Source of the DNA: Nonomuraea coxensis DSM 45129
Lineage (GTDB): Bacteria; Actinomycetota; Actinomycetes; Streptosporangiales; Streptosporangiaceae
Reading direction: 5' to 3'
Assembly (NCBI RefSeq): GCF_019397265.1
Contig: NZ_CP068985.1
Coordinates: 744,001 to 808,000, forward strand
Length of the DNA stretch: 64,000 nt
A program made the translations under genes and the position numbers. The notes under the pieces are model-generated. The model worked only from the letters and a program-made list of their open reading frames with translations. It did no database searches and had not been told where the DNA came from. Below are positions 43,861 to 52,162 of this stretch, in pieces (within the stretch, counting starts at the first letter, position 1; each line of letters starts with the position of its first letter).

Positions 43861-44214
43861 TCACACGCGGGCCGCGGCGATCACCCGGTCGAGGGCGTCG
43901 CGGGACTCGCTCAGGTCCGCCATCGCCCGGTCGATCCGCTCGCGCTCGCCGCGCAGCCGCCCCACCACGTCCGGGCAGGTGGGGGCCAGCAGCTCGCCCT
44001 CGGCCTCCAGGCAGGGCAGCACGGTCGCGATCGTCGAGGTGGACAGGCCCGCCGCGAGCAGGCAGCGGATGCGGCGCACGGTCTCCACGTGGGCCTCGGT
44101 GTAGTCGCGGTAGCCGCTGCGACGGCGCTCAGGGGCCAGCAGGCCCTGCTCCTCGTAGTAGCGCAGCAGCCGCTCGCTCACGCCGGTGCGCCGGACGAGC
44201 TCGCCGATCCGCAT
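43861..44214 (-). CDS. MerR-family transcriptional regulator
   Basis: A 117-residue MerR protein: the N-terminal winged helix MRIGELVRRTGVSERLLRYYEEQGLLAPERR, wing SGYRDYTEAHVE, and a dimerisation helix (about 80-113). It has no metal-binding cysteine cluster, so a small organic ligand is likely. It is divergent from the MFS exporter at 44273; the MerR-type promoter at 44235 is its probable target. Confidence 0.93.
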   Translation of the reverse strand: MRIGELVRRTGVSERLLRYYEEQGLLAPERRRSGYRDYTEAHVETVRRIRCLLAAGLSTSTIATVLPCLEAEGELLAPTCPDVVGRLRGERERIDRAMADLSESRDALDRVIAAARV

Positions 44215-44234
44215 GTGATCTCCCTCACCGCCGA

Positions 44235-44266
44235 TTGACTCTCACATGGATGTGAGACTTTAGCGT
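44235..44266 (+). promoter_or_regulatory. MerR-type promoter of the MFS exporter, predicted leaderless
   Basis: TTGACT (44235-44240, -35) is followed by the perfect palindrome CTCACATGGATGTGAG (44241-44256), then TAGCGT (44261-44266, -10). The 20-bp spacer is overlong, the arrangement MerR proteins untwist on activation. The ATG begins 7 bases past the -10 box, where transcription should start. Confidence 0.75.
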
Positions 44267-44272
44267 ACCCGC

Positions 44273-45439
44273 ATGAGACAGGGTCTTCTCGTGCCGGCCG
44301 CGCTCATGGTGAGCGTCTTCGTGGTCGGCACCTCCGAGTATCTGATCGCCGGGCTGCTGCCGCAGGTGGCCGCCGACCTGGGCGTCACGCTGTCCGCGGC
44401 CGGGCACACGGTGACGGCGTACGCGCTGGGCGTCGTGGTCGGCGGGCCGCTGGTGACGGTCGCGACGGTCCGGCTGCCGCGCAAGGGGCTGGCGCTGGGG
44501 CTGCTGGTGCTGTTCGCGGCGGGCAACGGGATCTGCGCCGTGGCCGGTTCGTACGGGCTGCTGATCGCCGGCAGGGTGGTCGCCTCGCTCAGCCACGCCG
44601 CGTTCCTGACGCTGGCGCTCATGCTGACCGTGCGGGCGGTCGCGCCGGAGCGGGTGGGGACGGCCATCGCGGTCGTCGGCTCAGGGTTCTCGGCGGCCAC
44701 CCTGCTGGGCGTGCCGGTGGGCGTGCTGGTGGGGGACGGGGCCGGATGGCGGGCGCCGTTCGCCGGGCTCGCGGTGCTGGCGCTGGCCGCCGTCCCGCTG
44801 CTGGCCGTCGTGCTGCCCCGGGAGCCCGCGCCGGACACGAGCGTCGGGGCCGAGCTGCGGACGATGCTGCGCAGGCCGGTGCCCGTCGTGATCGCGACCA
44901 CCGCCGTGGGGCTCGCGGCCACCTCGACCGTGTTCACCTACCTCGCGCCCGCCTTGTCGCAGATCACCGGGTTCGCTCCGGCGGCGGTGTCCGCGCTGCT
45001 GCTGGTGTACGGCGTGGGCGGCCTGGCGGGCGGCCTGGTGGCGGGGCGGCTGGCCGACCGGTCGCTGCCGGCCACGGTGCGCGGGACGTTCGCCGGGCTG
45101 GCGGCGGTGCTGGCGCTGTTCCCGCTCGCGCTCGGGTCGCCGGTGGCGGCCGTGGCCGTGGTGCTCGTGTTCGGCCTGCTGACCTCCGCCACGACACCCG
45201 TGCTGCAGAGCCTGCTGCTGCGCCACGCGGGCGGCGCGCCGACGCTGGCGGTGTCGGTCAACGTGTGCGCGTTCAACGTCGGCATCGCGGCCGGCTCCGC
45301 GCTCGGCGGCGGCCTGGTCGCGGCGGACGGCCTGCGGTGGCTCGGTCTCGCCGCCGCCGCGCTGGGCCTGGCAGCCCTGGCCGTGAGCTACGCCGCCGTT
45401 CCCGCCGCCCGCCGTCAGGTCAGCGTGGCCGGCGGCTGA
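44273..45439 (+). CDS. MFS drug exporter (DHA1, AraJ/CmlA-like)
   Basis: A 388-residue transporter with 12 hydrophobic segments. The N-terminal FVVGTSEYLIAGLLPQVAADLGVTLS is diagnostic of the AraJ/SotB/Cmx sugar-efflux and chloramphenicol-exporter group; LPRKGLALGLLVLFAAGN holds motif A and GVPVGVLVGDGAGWRAPF motif C. The divergent MerR regulator probably induces it in response to its substrate. Its last 20 bases overlap the 3' end of the convergent serine hydrolase gene. Confidence 0.9.
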   Translation: MRQGLLVPAALMVSVFVVGTSEYLIAGLLPQVAADLGVTLSAAGHTVTAYALGVVVGGPLVTVATVRLPRKGLALGLLVLFAAGNGICAVAGSYGLLIAGRVVASLSHAAFLTLALMLTVRAVAPERVGTAIAVVGSGFSAATLLGVPVGVLVGDGAGWRAPFAGLAVLALAAVPLLAVVLPREPAPDTSVGAELRTMLRRPVPVVIATTAVGLAATSTVFTYLAPALSQITGFAPAAVSALLLVYGVGGLAGGLVAGRLADRSLPATVRGTFAGLAAVLALFPLALGSPVAAVAVVLVFGLLTSATTPVLQSLLLRHAGGAPTLAVSVNVCAFNVGIAAGSALGGGLVAADGLRWLGLAAAALGLAALAVSYAAVPAARRQVSVAGG

Positions 45440-46817
45440 CCGCCAGCGCGCGGGCGGCCGTGACGGCTGCTCCCGCGAGGGCCGTCACCAGCAACGTGAT
45501 CGACAGCGGCGCCGCGAAGTACGTGAGCTGGGCCCACGTGACGGTCCTGCCGTTCGCGAGGAACGACACCCAGTCGGGATAGGTCGCCAGCACCACGGCG
45601 GGCAGCAGGGCCGGCAGCAGCCGGAGCACGACCCACCGGCGGTGGCTGCCGGACCGCCGGCCCGCCCAGCGGCGGGCGCGGAGCACGCCGAGCACCCCCA
45701 GCCCGGCCGCCACGAGCGCGATCGCGGCCAGGATCCCCTCGTAGAGCAGCCGGTCCGCGCCGGGAAGCTCGGGCACCCGGCCCTCGCTCAGCGCCGTCAG
45801 CCCGAGCATGATCGTGTACGTGTCGTCCTGCAGGGCCGCGCTGTTGCTCATCACCGCGAAGCCGTAACCGGTGCGCGGTGATATGGCGGCCACCGCCGTG
45901 TACGTGAACAGGTTGCCGGAATGCACGAGCTGCCCGGTCTCCTCCTCCACGCCCCACCCCATCCCGTACGAACGGGTCGCCGTCGGCGTCCGCATCGTCT
46001 CCAGGCTCCGCCTCTCGACCACCGGGCGGCCGTCCCCGCTCTGGGCGATGAGCCATCTGCCCATGTCGTTCGCGGTGGTGACGACGCCGCCCGAGCCGCT
46101 GCCGTTGAGGAAGGCGGGCAGCTCGGGGCGCGACAGCCAGGCCCCGTAGACGGAGTTGTAGCCGTCGGCGGGGCGGACCTCCTGGTCGCTGACGGCGCTG
46201 GAGGTCATGCCGAGCGGCCCGAAGATCCGCTCGCGCAGGTACGAGCCGAAGTCCCGCCCCCCGGCCACCTCCACGAGCCGGGCGGCCAGGTCGTAGTTGA
46301 CGTTGCAGTACTCCCAGCGGGTGCCCGGCTCGGCCCGCAGCCGGCCGCCGGACAGGCGGGCGGTGTAGTCGGCGAGCGTGGTCGTCTCCTCCAGCGCGTT
46401 GACGTCGACCGTGGTGTCCGACAGGCCGGAGGTCTGGTTGAGGAGCTGGCGCACGGTGACGCGGGAGGCGCGCGGGTCGGCCATCCGGAAGCCGGGGAGC
46501 TGCGCGGCGACCGGGTCGTCCAGCCGGATCTTGCCACGCTCGACGAGCGTCATGACCGCCGTCGCGGTGAACGCCTTGCTCACCGAGGCCACCCGCATCG
46601 GGGTGTCGGCGGTGACCGGGCGGCCCTCGGAGTCGTGGCCGTACCCGGCGGCGTGCACGACCCGGCCGCCGTGGGTCACGACCACCGACACGCCCGGCAG
46701 GCCGGTGGCGGCGACGGCGTCGCGCACGTACGCGTCCACCGAGGCGGGAGCGAGGGCGGGAGCGGGGGCCGGGAACAGGGCGCCCGCCGCGAACAAGCTG
46801 ATCAGAAGGGATTTCAC
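45420..46817 (-). CDS. Secreted serine hydrolase (beta-lactamase family) with C-terminal membrane domain
   Basis: A 465-residue protein. Signal peptide at about 1-24. Beta-lactamase-like domain (about 28-345): SxxK as ASVSKAFT (about 76-80), Y-x-N as WEYCNVNYDL, and H-x-G as LVHSGNLF. The C-terminal 110 residues carry about four TM helices, as in some membrane-bound penicillin-binding hydrolases. GTG 46817 begins the signal peptide. Substrate unknown. It is divergent from the acyl-CoA dehydrogenase at 46950. Confidence 0.88.
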   Translation of the reverse strand: MKSLLISLFAAGALFPAPAPALAPASVDAYVRDAVAATGLPGVSVVVTHGGRVVHAAGYGHDSEGRPVTADTPMRVASVSKAFTATAVMTLVERGKIRLDDPVAAQLPGFRMADPRASRVTVRQLLNQTSGLSDTTVDVNALEETTTLADYTARLSGGRLRAEPGTRWEYCNVNYDLAARLVEVAGGRDFGSYLRERIFGPLGMTSSAVSDQEVRPADGYNSVYGAWLSRPELPAFLNGSGSGGVVTTANDMGRWLIAQSGDGRPVVERRSLETMRTPTATRSYGMGWGVEEETGQLVHSGNLFTYTAVAAISPRTGYGFAVMSNSAALQDDTYTIMLGLTALSEGRVPELPGADRLLYEGILAAIALVAAGLGVLGVLRARRWAGRRSGSHRRWVVLRLLPALLPAVVLATYPDWVSFLANGRTVTWAQLTYFAAPLSITLLVTALAGAAVTAARALAVSRRPR

Positions 46818-46949
46818 GTCAGGAAACCTAGGGAAGGGCGGGCCCTTTCCGGATCTGCCGTCCGGGCAGCGGCGCCCCTGACGAAAGTCAGGTCTGTGCT
46901 CGCCTCGATGCAAAGGGGGCATATAACCGGCGAGACGTCAGGAGGCACG

Positions 46950-48821
46950 ATGACCCAGCAGACCAGGTACGAGGAGTCCAGAGCGGTCGGCGAGCAGGCG
47001 CGGGAGCGTGAATGGGCCCGGCCCAGCTTCGGCAAGCAGCTCTTTCTCGGCGACTTCCGGCTGGAGCTGGTCCATCCGGCGCCCGCGCTGCCCGACGAGG
47101 CCGCCAAGCGGGGGGAGGAGTTCGTCAGGGCGGTCCGCCACTTCCTGGACGGGCACGTCGATCCCGCGCTCATCGAGCGGACCGGGCAGATCCCGGACGA
47201 CGTGGTCAAGGGCCTGGCCGGGCTGGGGGCGTTCGGCATCACGATCGCCGAGGAGTACGGCGGGCTCGGCCTGCCCTACCTGTACTACTGCCGGGCCCTC
47301 ATGCTCGTCGGCTCCTACAGCCCGGCGCTGGCCACGCTGCTGTCGGCGCACCAGTCGATCGGCGTGCCGCAGCCGCTGAAGCTGTTCGGCACCGAGGAGC
47401 AGAAGCGCGCGTTCCTGCCGCGCTGCGCGAGGGGCGAGATCTCGGCGTTCCTGCTGACCGAGCCCGACGTGGGCTCCGACCCGGCCCGCCTGGCCACCAC
47501 CGCCGTCCGCGACGGCGACGACTACGTGCTCGACGGCGTCAAGCTGTGGACGACGAACGGCGTCATCGCCGACCTGCTCGTGGTCATGGCGCGGACCGGC
47601 AAGAAGATCAGCGCGTTCGTGGTCGAGGCCGACTCGCCGGGCATCACGGTCAGGCGGCGCAACACGTTCATGGGCCTGCGCGGCATCGAGAACGGCGTCA
47701 CCGAGTTCTCCGGCGTCAGGGTGCCCGCGAAGAACCTCATCGGACGCGAGGGCGACGGGCTGCGCATCGCGCTCACCACGCTGAACACCGGCCGCCTCTC
47801 CCTTCCCGCCACCTGCGCGGGCAACGCCAAGTGGGCGGTGCGGATCGCCCGCGAGTGGAGCAACGCCCGCGTGCAGTGGGGTCACGCCGTCGGCCGCCAC
47901 GAGGCCGTGGCCACGAAGATCGCCTTCATCGCGGCCACCGCGTACGCGCTGGAGGCCGTCATGGAGCTCAACTGCCGCCTGGCCGACGACAAGCGCAACG
48001 ACATCAGGATCGAGGCGGCGCTCGGCAAGCTGTACGCCTCGGAGATGGGCTGCCGGGTGCTGGACGAGCTGGTCCAGATCAGGGGCGGGCGCGGCTACGA
48101 GAGCGCCGAGTCGCTGGCCGCGCGCGGCGAGCGCGGCGTGCCCGCCGAGCAGATGCTCCGCGACTCCCGGATCAACCGCATCTTCGAGGGCTCCACCGAG
48201 ATCATGCACCTGGCGATCACCCGGGAGGCCGTGGACGCCCACCTGTCGGCCGCCGGCGAGCTGATCAACCCGGACGCCTCCCGCCAGGAACGCGCCCAGG
48301 CGGTCAAACGGGCCGGCCGCTTCTACGCCCGCTGGCTGCCGACGCTGGTCGCCGGCGCGGGCACCCTGCCCGGCGGGTACGCCGCCTTCGGCCCCCTCGC
48401 CGCCCACCTCCGGTTCGTGGAGCGGACCAGCAGGAAGCTGGCCAGGTCCACCTTCTACGCGATGTCGCGCTGGCAGGGCAGGCTGGAGCACCGGCAGGCG
48501 TTCCTGGGCAGGGTCGTGGACATCGGGGCCGAGCTGTTCGCCATGACCGCCGTCTGCGTGAAGGCCGAGGGCGACTCCGCCGATCTCGGGCGGCGGCCGT
48601 ACGAGCTGGCCGACACCTTCTGCCACCAGGCCAGACTCCGGGTGGACACGCTGCTCGACCGGCTCTGGCACAACACCGACGCCAGGGACGCCAGGCTGGC
48701 CGGGTACGTGCTGGAGGGCCGCTACGACTTCGTCGAGGAAGGCGTGCTCGACCCGTCCATCGACGGTCCGTGGATCGGCACGCCCGAGGGCGGCGAGAAC
48801 GTCCGGCGGAAGATCACCTGA
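46950..48821 (+). CDS. fadE: Acyl-CoA dehydrogenase (long/very-long-chain type with C-terminal extension)
   Basis: A 623-residue protein with an ACAD core at about 45-425: GAFGITIAEEYGGLGLPYL, SAFLLTEPDVGSDPARLATT, KLWTTNGVIADLLVVMA, FMGLRGIENGVTEF, and the RINRIFEGSTEIMHLAI segment with catalytic Glu, as in VLCAD and FadE. A further helical domain of about 190 residues follows, like VLCAD/ACAD9. It should start beta-oxidation of long acyl-CoA. ATG 46950 follows GTCAGGAGGCACG. It is the last gene before the amino-sugar transporter operon. Confidence 0.92.
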   Translation: MTQQTRYEESRAVGEQAREREWARPSFGKQLFLGDFRLELVHPAPALPDEAAKRGEEFVRAVRHFLDGHVDPALIERTGQIPDDVVKGLAGLGAFGITIAEEYGGLGLPYLYYCRALMLVGSYSPALATLLSAHQSIGVPQPLKLFGTEEQKRAFLPRCARGEISAFLLTEPDVGSDPARLATTAVRDGDDYVLDGVKLWTTNGVIADLLVVMARTGKKISAFVVEADSPGITVRRRNTFMGLRGIENGVTEFSGVRVPAKNLIGREGDGLRIALTTLNTGRLSLPATCAGNAKWAVRIAREWSNARVQWGHAVGRHEAVATKIAFIAATAYALEAVMELNCRLADDKRNDIRIEAALGKLYASEMGCRVLDELVQIRGGRGYESAESLAARGERGVPAEQMLRDSRINRIFEGSTEIMHLAITREAVDAHLSAAGELINPDASRQERAQAVKRAGRFYARWLPTLVAGAGTLPGGYAAFGPLAAHLRFVERTSRKLARSTFYAMSRWQGRLEHRQAFLGRVVDIGAELFAMTAVCVKAEGDSADLGRRPYELADTFCHQARLRVDTLLDRLWHNTDARDARLAGYVLEGRYDFVEEGVLDPSIDGPWIGTPEGGENVRRKIT

Positions 48822-48823
48822 CA

Positions 48824-48839
48824 TCTGGTCTAGACCGGT
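48824..48839. promoter_or_regulatory. DasR-type operator (dre) 1
   Basis: TCTGGTCTAGACCGGT matches 14 of 16 bases of the dre consensus ACTGGTCTAGACCAGT, with the full GGTCTAGACC core. DasR is the GntR-family repressor of aminosugar uptake that is released by glucosamine-6-phosphate in Streptomyces. Confidence 0.8.
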
Positions 48840-48880
48840 TGTGCGCAACCGATAGGGCGACTGTTGTCGAACCGCAACAG

Positions 48881-48896
48881 GCCGGTATAGACCGGG
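48881..48896. promoter_or_regulatory. DasR-type operator (dre) 2
   Basis: GCCGGTATAGACCGGG matches 11 of 16 bases of the dre consensus and sits 57 bp after site 1, upstream of the sugar ABC operon. Between the sites lie two more inverted repeats, GGTTG/CAACC (48837-48850) and CTGTTG/CAACAG (48861-48880). Confidence 0.65.
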
Positions 48897-49036
48897 TGGG
48901 GAACGCTCGCTTACGCTTGCGCAAACACGGCGGGCCTCCGGGTATGGCAGTGCCTCCGTGAGCGTATCCCCCTGGGCGGGGTCCGGCCACTGGTACGGAC
49001 CAGCGTCACCCGTCCGACGAGAAGGCGGTATCTCCA

Positions 49037-50305
49037 GTGAACATGAAGCTTGTGGGCGGCGCCGCTCTCAGCCTTGCCACGCTGCTGGTCCTGACCAGCT
49101 GCGGCTCGGGCGACGGCGGCAGCGGCAGCGGCGACCAGGCGTCCTCCGGCGGCGAGGTCACGCTCAAGATGGTCGCCGCCGACTACGGCGACGGGCCGGG
49201 CAAGCCGAACTCGGGTGAGACGTTCTGGAAGGGCGTCGTGGACGAGTTCCAGGCCGCGAACCCCGGCATCAAGGTCGACGTCCAGGTCATCAACTGGAAC
49301 GACATCGACAAGCAGGTCGCCACCATGGTCCAGAACGGCCAGGTGCCCGACATCCTGCAGACCGGCGACTACTCCGGCTTCGTCAAGGACGGGCTGCTCT
49401 ACAAGACCGACGAGGTCCTCTCCCCGAACGTCTCCGGCGACCTGCTGCAGAAGTTCGCCGACTTCGGCAAGGTGGACGGCACCGCGTACGGCATCCCGTT
49501 CGTCTCCTCCGCCCGCGCCATGTTCTACAACAAGGACCTGTTCAGCAAGGCCGGCATCAGCGAGCCCCCCAAGACCTGGGACGAGCTCAAGGCCGCCGCC
49601 GAGAAGCTGAAGGCGGCCGGCGTGACCCAGCCGTTCGGCCTGCCCCTCGGCCAGGAGGAGGCCCAGGGCGAGTCGTTCCTGTGGATGCTCGGCAACGGCG
49701 GTGGCTACAAGGACGCCTCCGGCAAGTGGGCCATCAACTCCCCGCAGAACGTCGAGACCTTCACCTACATGAAGGGCCTGGTCGACGCCGGCCTGACCAC
49801 CCCCAACCCCGGCACCAAGGACCGCAAGACGGTCTGGGAGGACTTCGGCGCCGGCAAGGTCGGCATGGTCAACGGCGGCCCCATGTCGATCCCGATCTTC
49901 GACGCGGCCGGCCTGAAGAACTACGGCGTCGCGCCCATCCCCGGCAAGAGTGGGCCGCTCGACACCACGCTCGGCGTCATGGACTGGATCATGGCGTTCA
50001 ACAAGAACGGCCACGCCGCCGAGATCAAGAAGTTCTTCGACTTCTTCTACACCGGCAACGCCGCGCAGAAGATCTCCGACACGTACAAGCTGCTGCCGGT
50101 CACCAACGGCGGCATCGAGAAGCTGTCGGGCGACGAGAAGCTGAAGCCGTTCCTGGACGCGCTGCCCAACGCCAGCTTCTACCCCTTCCAGGACCCGAAG
50201 TGGGCCGAGGTGAACCCGGCGATCAAGCAGACCATCGGCGGCGCCGTCAAGGAGGACCCGGCCAAGGTCCTCGGCGAGCTGCAGAAGGTCGCCGAGGCGG
50301 GCTGA
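49037..50305 (+). CDS. Sugar ABC transporter substrate-binding lipoprotein (DasA-like)
   Basis: A 422-residue family 1 extracellular sugar-binding protein. The lipobox LVLTSCGSG places the lipidated Cys at residue 22. The body has the usual two-lobe pattern (VTLKMVAADYGDGPGKP, QTGDYSGFVKDGLLY, PFVSSARAMFYNKDLFSKAG, GMVNGGPMSIPIF). GTG 49037 has AAGGCGG 8 bases upstream. Together with the dre sites upstream, chitobiose or N-acetylglucosamine is the likely ligand; the binding protein itself does not prove it. Confidence 0.9.
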   Translation: MNMKLVGGAALSLATLLVLTSCGSGDGGSGSGDQASSGGEVTLKMVAADYGDGPGKPNSGETFWKGVVDEFQAANPGIKVDVQVINWNDIDKQVATMVQNGQVPDILQTGDYSGFVKDGLLYKTDEVLSPNVSGDLLQKFADFGKVDGTAYGIPFVSSARAMFYNKDLFSKAGISEPPKTWDELKAAAEKLKAAGVTQPFGLPLGQEEAQGESFLWMLGNGGGYKDASGKWAINSPQNVETFTYMKGLVDAGLTTPNPGTKDRKTVWEDFGAGKVGMVNGGPMSIPIFDAAGLKNYGVAPIPGKSGPLDTTLGVMDWIMAFNKNGHAAEIKKFFDFFYTGNAAQKISDTYKLLPVTNGGIEKLSGDEKLKPFLDALPNASFYPFQDPKWAEVNPAIKQTIGGAVKEDPAKVLGELQKVAEAG

Positions 50306-50315
50306 TCACGGCGGC

Positions 50316-50346
50316 CGGCCCGGCGCCCGTGACGGGCGCCGGGCCG
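50316..50346 (+). promoter_or_regulatory. Intercistronic hairpin between binding protein and permease genes
   Basis: A perfect 13-bp stem (CGGCCCGGCGCCC / GGGCGCCGGGCCG) with a 5-base loop, 10 bases past the binding-protein stop and with no T-tract. Such stems often protect the upstream message, giving more binding protein than permease. Confidence 0.7.
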
Positions 50347-50384
50347 CCTCCCGTGACGACGCTGTCCCACGTGGAAGGTCTTGC

Positions 50385-51269
50385 ATGAGAAGGTTGCGCG
50401 CCCTCGAACCCCTCGCCTGGGTCGGGCCGGCCGTGGTGCTCATCGCGGTGGTCGTGCTCTGGCCGGTGATCGAGATGATCCGGTCGTCGTTCCTCAAGAT
50501 CAGCCGGTTCGGCGTGGTCCAGGGCGGCAACGGGCTGGCGAACTACGAGAAGCTCGTCAACGAGAAGGACTTCGCGGACATCATGCTCCGCAGCGTGATC
50601 TGGGTGGTCGCGGTCGTCGTGCTCACCGTGCTGGTCTCGCTGGCCCTCGCCCAGCTGTTCAACCAGCACTTCCCGCTGCGCAAGGTGGCCCGCTGGGCGC
50701 TCATCGCGCCCTGGGCGGCGTCCGTGCTGATGACGGCGATCATCTTCAAGTGGATGCTCGACCCCGAAGTGGGCGTCATCAACCAGATCCGCCTCAAACT
50801 CGGGCTCATCGACGCCATGGGCGGCGCGGCGGCCGACCAGCTCGGCGACGCCTCCACGGCCATGCCGTGGCTGGTGTTCGTGGCCGTGTTCGTGTCGGTG
50901 CCGTTCACGACGTACGCGCTGCTCGCCGGCCTCGCCACCATCCCCGGCGACGTCTACGAGGCGGCCAGGATGGACGGGGCGGGGCGGCTGCGGACGTACT
51001 GGTCGATCACGCTGCCGCTGCTGCGCCCCGCGCTCACCGTGGCCGCGCTGATCAACGTGATGAACGTCTTCAACAGCTTCCCGATCATCTGGGCCATGAC
51101 CCACGGGCAGCCCGGCTACTCCACGGCCACCTCGACGATCCTCATGTTCATCCTCAAGAGCTCCGACATCGGTGAGTCGGCCGCCATGTCCGTGGTCAAC
51201 TTCGGCATGGTCGTCGTGCTGACCGTGATCTTCCTGCGGGTGTCGCGGTGGAACAAGGAGGTGGCGTGA
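50385..51269 (+). CDS. Sugar ABC transporter permease (DasB-like, MalF type)
   Basis: A 294-residue inner-membrane permease with six TM segments. The EAA coupling motif is YEAARMDGAGRLRTYWSITLPLL (about 190-212, cut short here), which docks onto the ATPase. LEPLAWVGPAVVLIAVVVLW is the first TM. Its stop overlaps the next permease start. No ATPase gene follows, as in das operons, which use the shared ATPase MsiK. Confidence 0.92.
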   Translation: MRRLRALEPLAWVGPAVVLIAVVVLWPVIEMIRSSFLKISRFGVVQGGNGLANYEKLVNEKDFADIMLRSVIWVVAVVVLTVLVSLALAQLFNQHFPLRKVARWALIAPWAASVLMTAIIFKWMLDPEVGVINQIRLKLGLIDAMGGAAADQLGDASTAMPWLVFVAVFVSVPFTTYALLAGLATIPGDVYEAARMDGAGRLRTYWSITLPLLRPALTVAALINVMNVFNSFPIIWAMTHGQPGYSTATSTILMFILKSSDIGESAAMSVVNFGMVVVLTVIFLRVSRWNKEVA

Positions 51270-52123
51270 TGGCCGTCGGGACCGTGGCCCGCGGCGCCAC
51301 CGTGCGCCACCTGCCCAGGCTCAAGACCGTGCTCGTCGCGGCCGCCGCCTACGTCATCGCGCTGATCTTCCTGTTCCCGTACGTGGTGATGCTGCTCACC
51401 TCGCTGCGCAGCCAGGACTCGCTGCGGGACGTGACGTTCTGGCCCGAGGAGTGGGTGTGGTCGAACCTCACCGGCTTCTGGACCAGCGGCCTCGCCGAGA
51501 ACCTCTGGGTCACGATCAAGGTGGCCGCCGGCTCCACCGTGCTGGTGCTCCTGGTGGCGCTGCCCGCCGCCTACTACTCGGCCCGGCACCGCTTCAGGGG
51601 ACGGACCGCGTTCCTCATCCTGGTGCTGATCACCCAGATGTTCCAGCCCACGGCCATGCTGGTCGGCATCTACCGCGAGTTCTACCAGTTCGGGCTGGTG
51701 GACTCGATCTGGTCGCTGATCCTCGTCAACGGCGGGTTCAACCTGGCGTTCGCGGTGTGGATCCTGAACGCCTACTTCGCCTCGATCCCCCGCGAACTGG
51801 AGGAGGCGGCCTTCATCGACGGCAACGGGCGCTTCGGCGCGCTGTTCCGCATCACGCTGCCGCTCGCCATGCCGGGGGTCATCACGGCACTGATCTTCAC
51901 GTTCATCGCGGCGTGGAACGAGTTCGTGGTCGCGCTCACGCTGACCACGACGCCCGAGAAGCAGCCGCTCACCGTGGCGCTGAACTCCTTCATCGGGCAG
52001 TACCAGGTGGACTGGCAGAACCTGTTCGCCGGGTCGGTGATCGCCACGATCCCGGTGATCATCCTGTTCGCGCTGATCGAGCGCAAGGTCGTCGGCGGCC
52101 TGACCGCCGGATCGATCAAGTGA
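51269..52123 (+). CDS. Sugar ABC transporter permease (DasC-like, MalG type)
   Basis: A 284-residue permease with six TM segments. The EAA motif is LEEAAFIDGNGRFGALFRI. ATG 51269 shares its A with the upstream TGA stop (TGATG), so the permeases are translated together. It completes the transporter; the energising ATPase must be encoded elsewhere. A terminator follows at 52131. Confidence 0.92.
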   Translation: MAVGTVARGATVRHLPRLKTVLVAAAAYVIALIFLFPYVVMLLTSLRSQDSLRDVTFWPEEWVWSNLTGFWTSGLAENLWVTIKVAAGSTVLVLLVALPAAYYSARHRFRGRTAFLILVLITQMFQPTAMLVGIYREFYQFGLVDSIWSLILVNGGFNLAFAVWILNAYFASIPRELEEAAFIDGNGRFGALFRITLPLAMPGVITALIFTFIAAWNEFVVALTLTTTPEKQPLTVALNSFIGQYQVDWQNLFAGSVIATIPVIILFALIERKVVGGLTAGSIK

Positions 52124-52130
52124 GGCGCGC

Positions 52131-52154
52131 GGGGGAGGCCCACCGGCCTCCCCC
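52131..52154. terminator. Terminator after the sugar ABC operon
   Basis: GGGGGAGGCC pairs with GGCCTCCCCC across a 4-base loop, between the convergent permease and methyltransferase genes. It can serve both strands. Confidence 0.8.
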
Positions 52155-52162
52155 TGCCGCAC

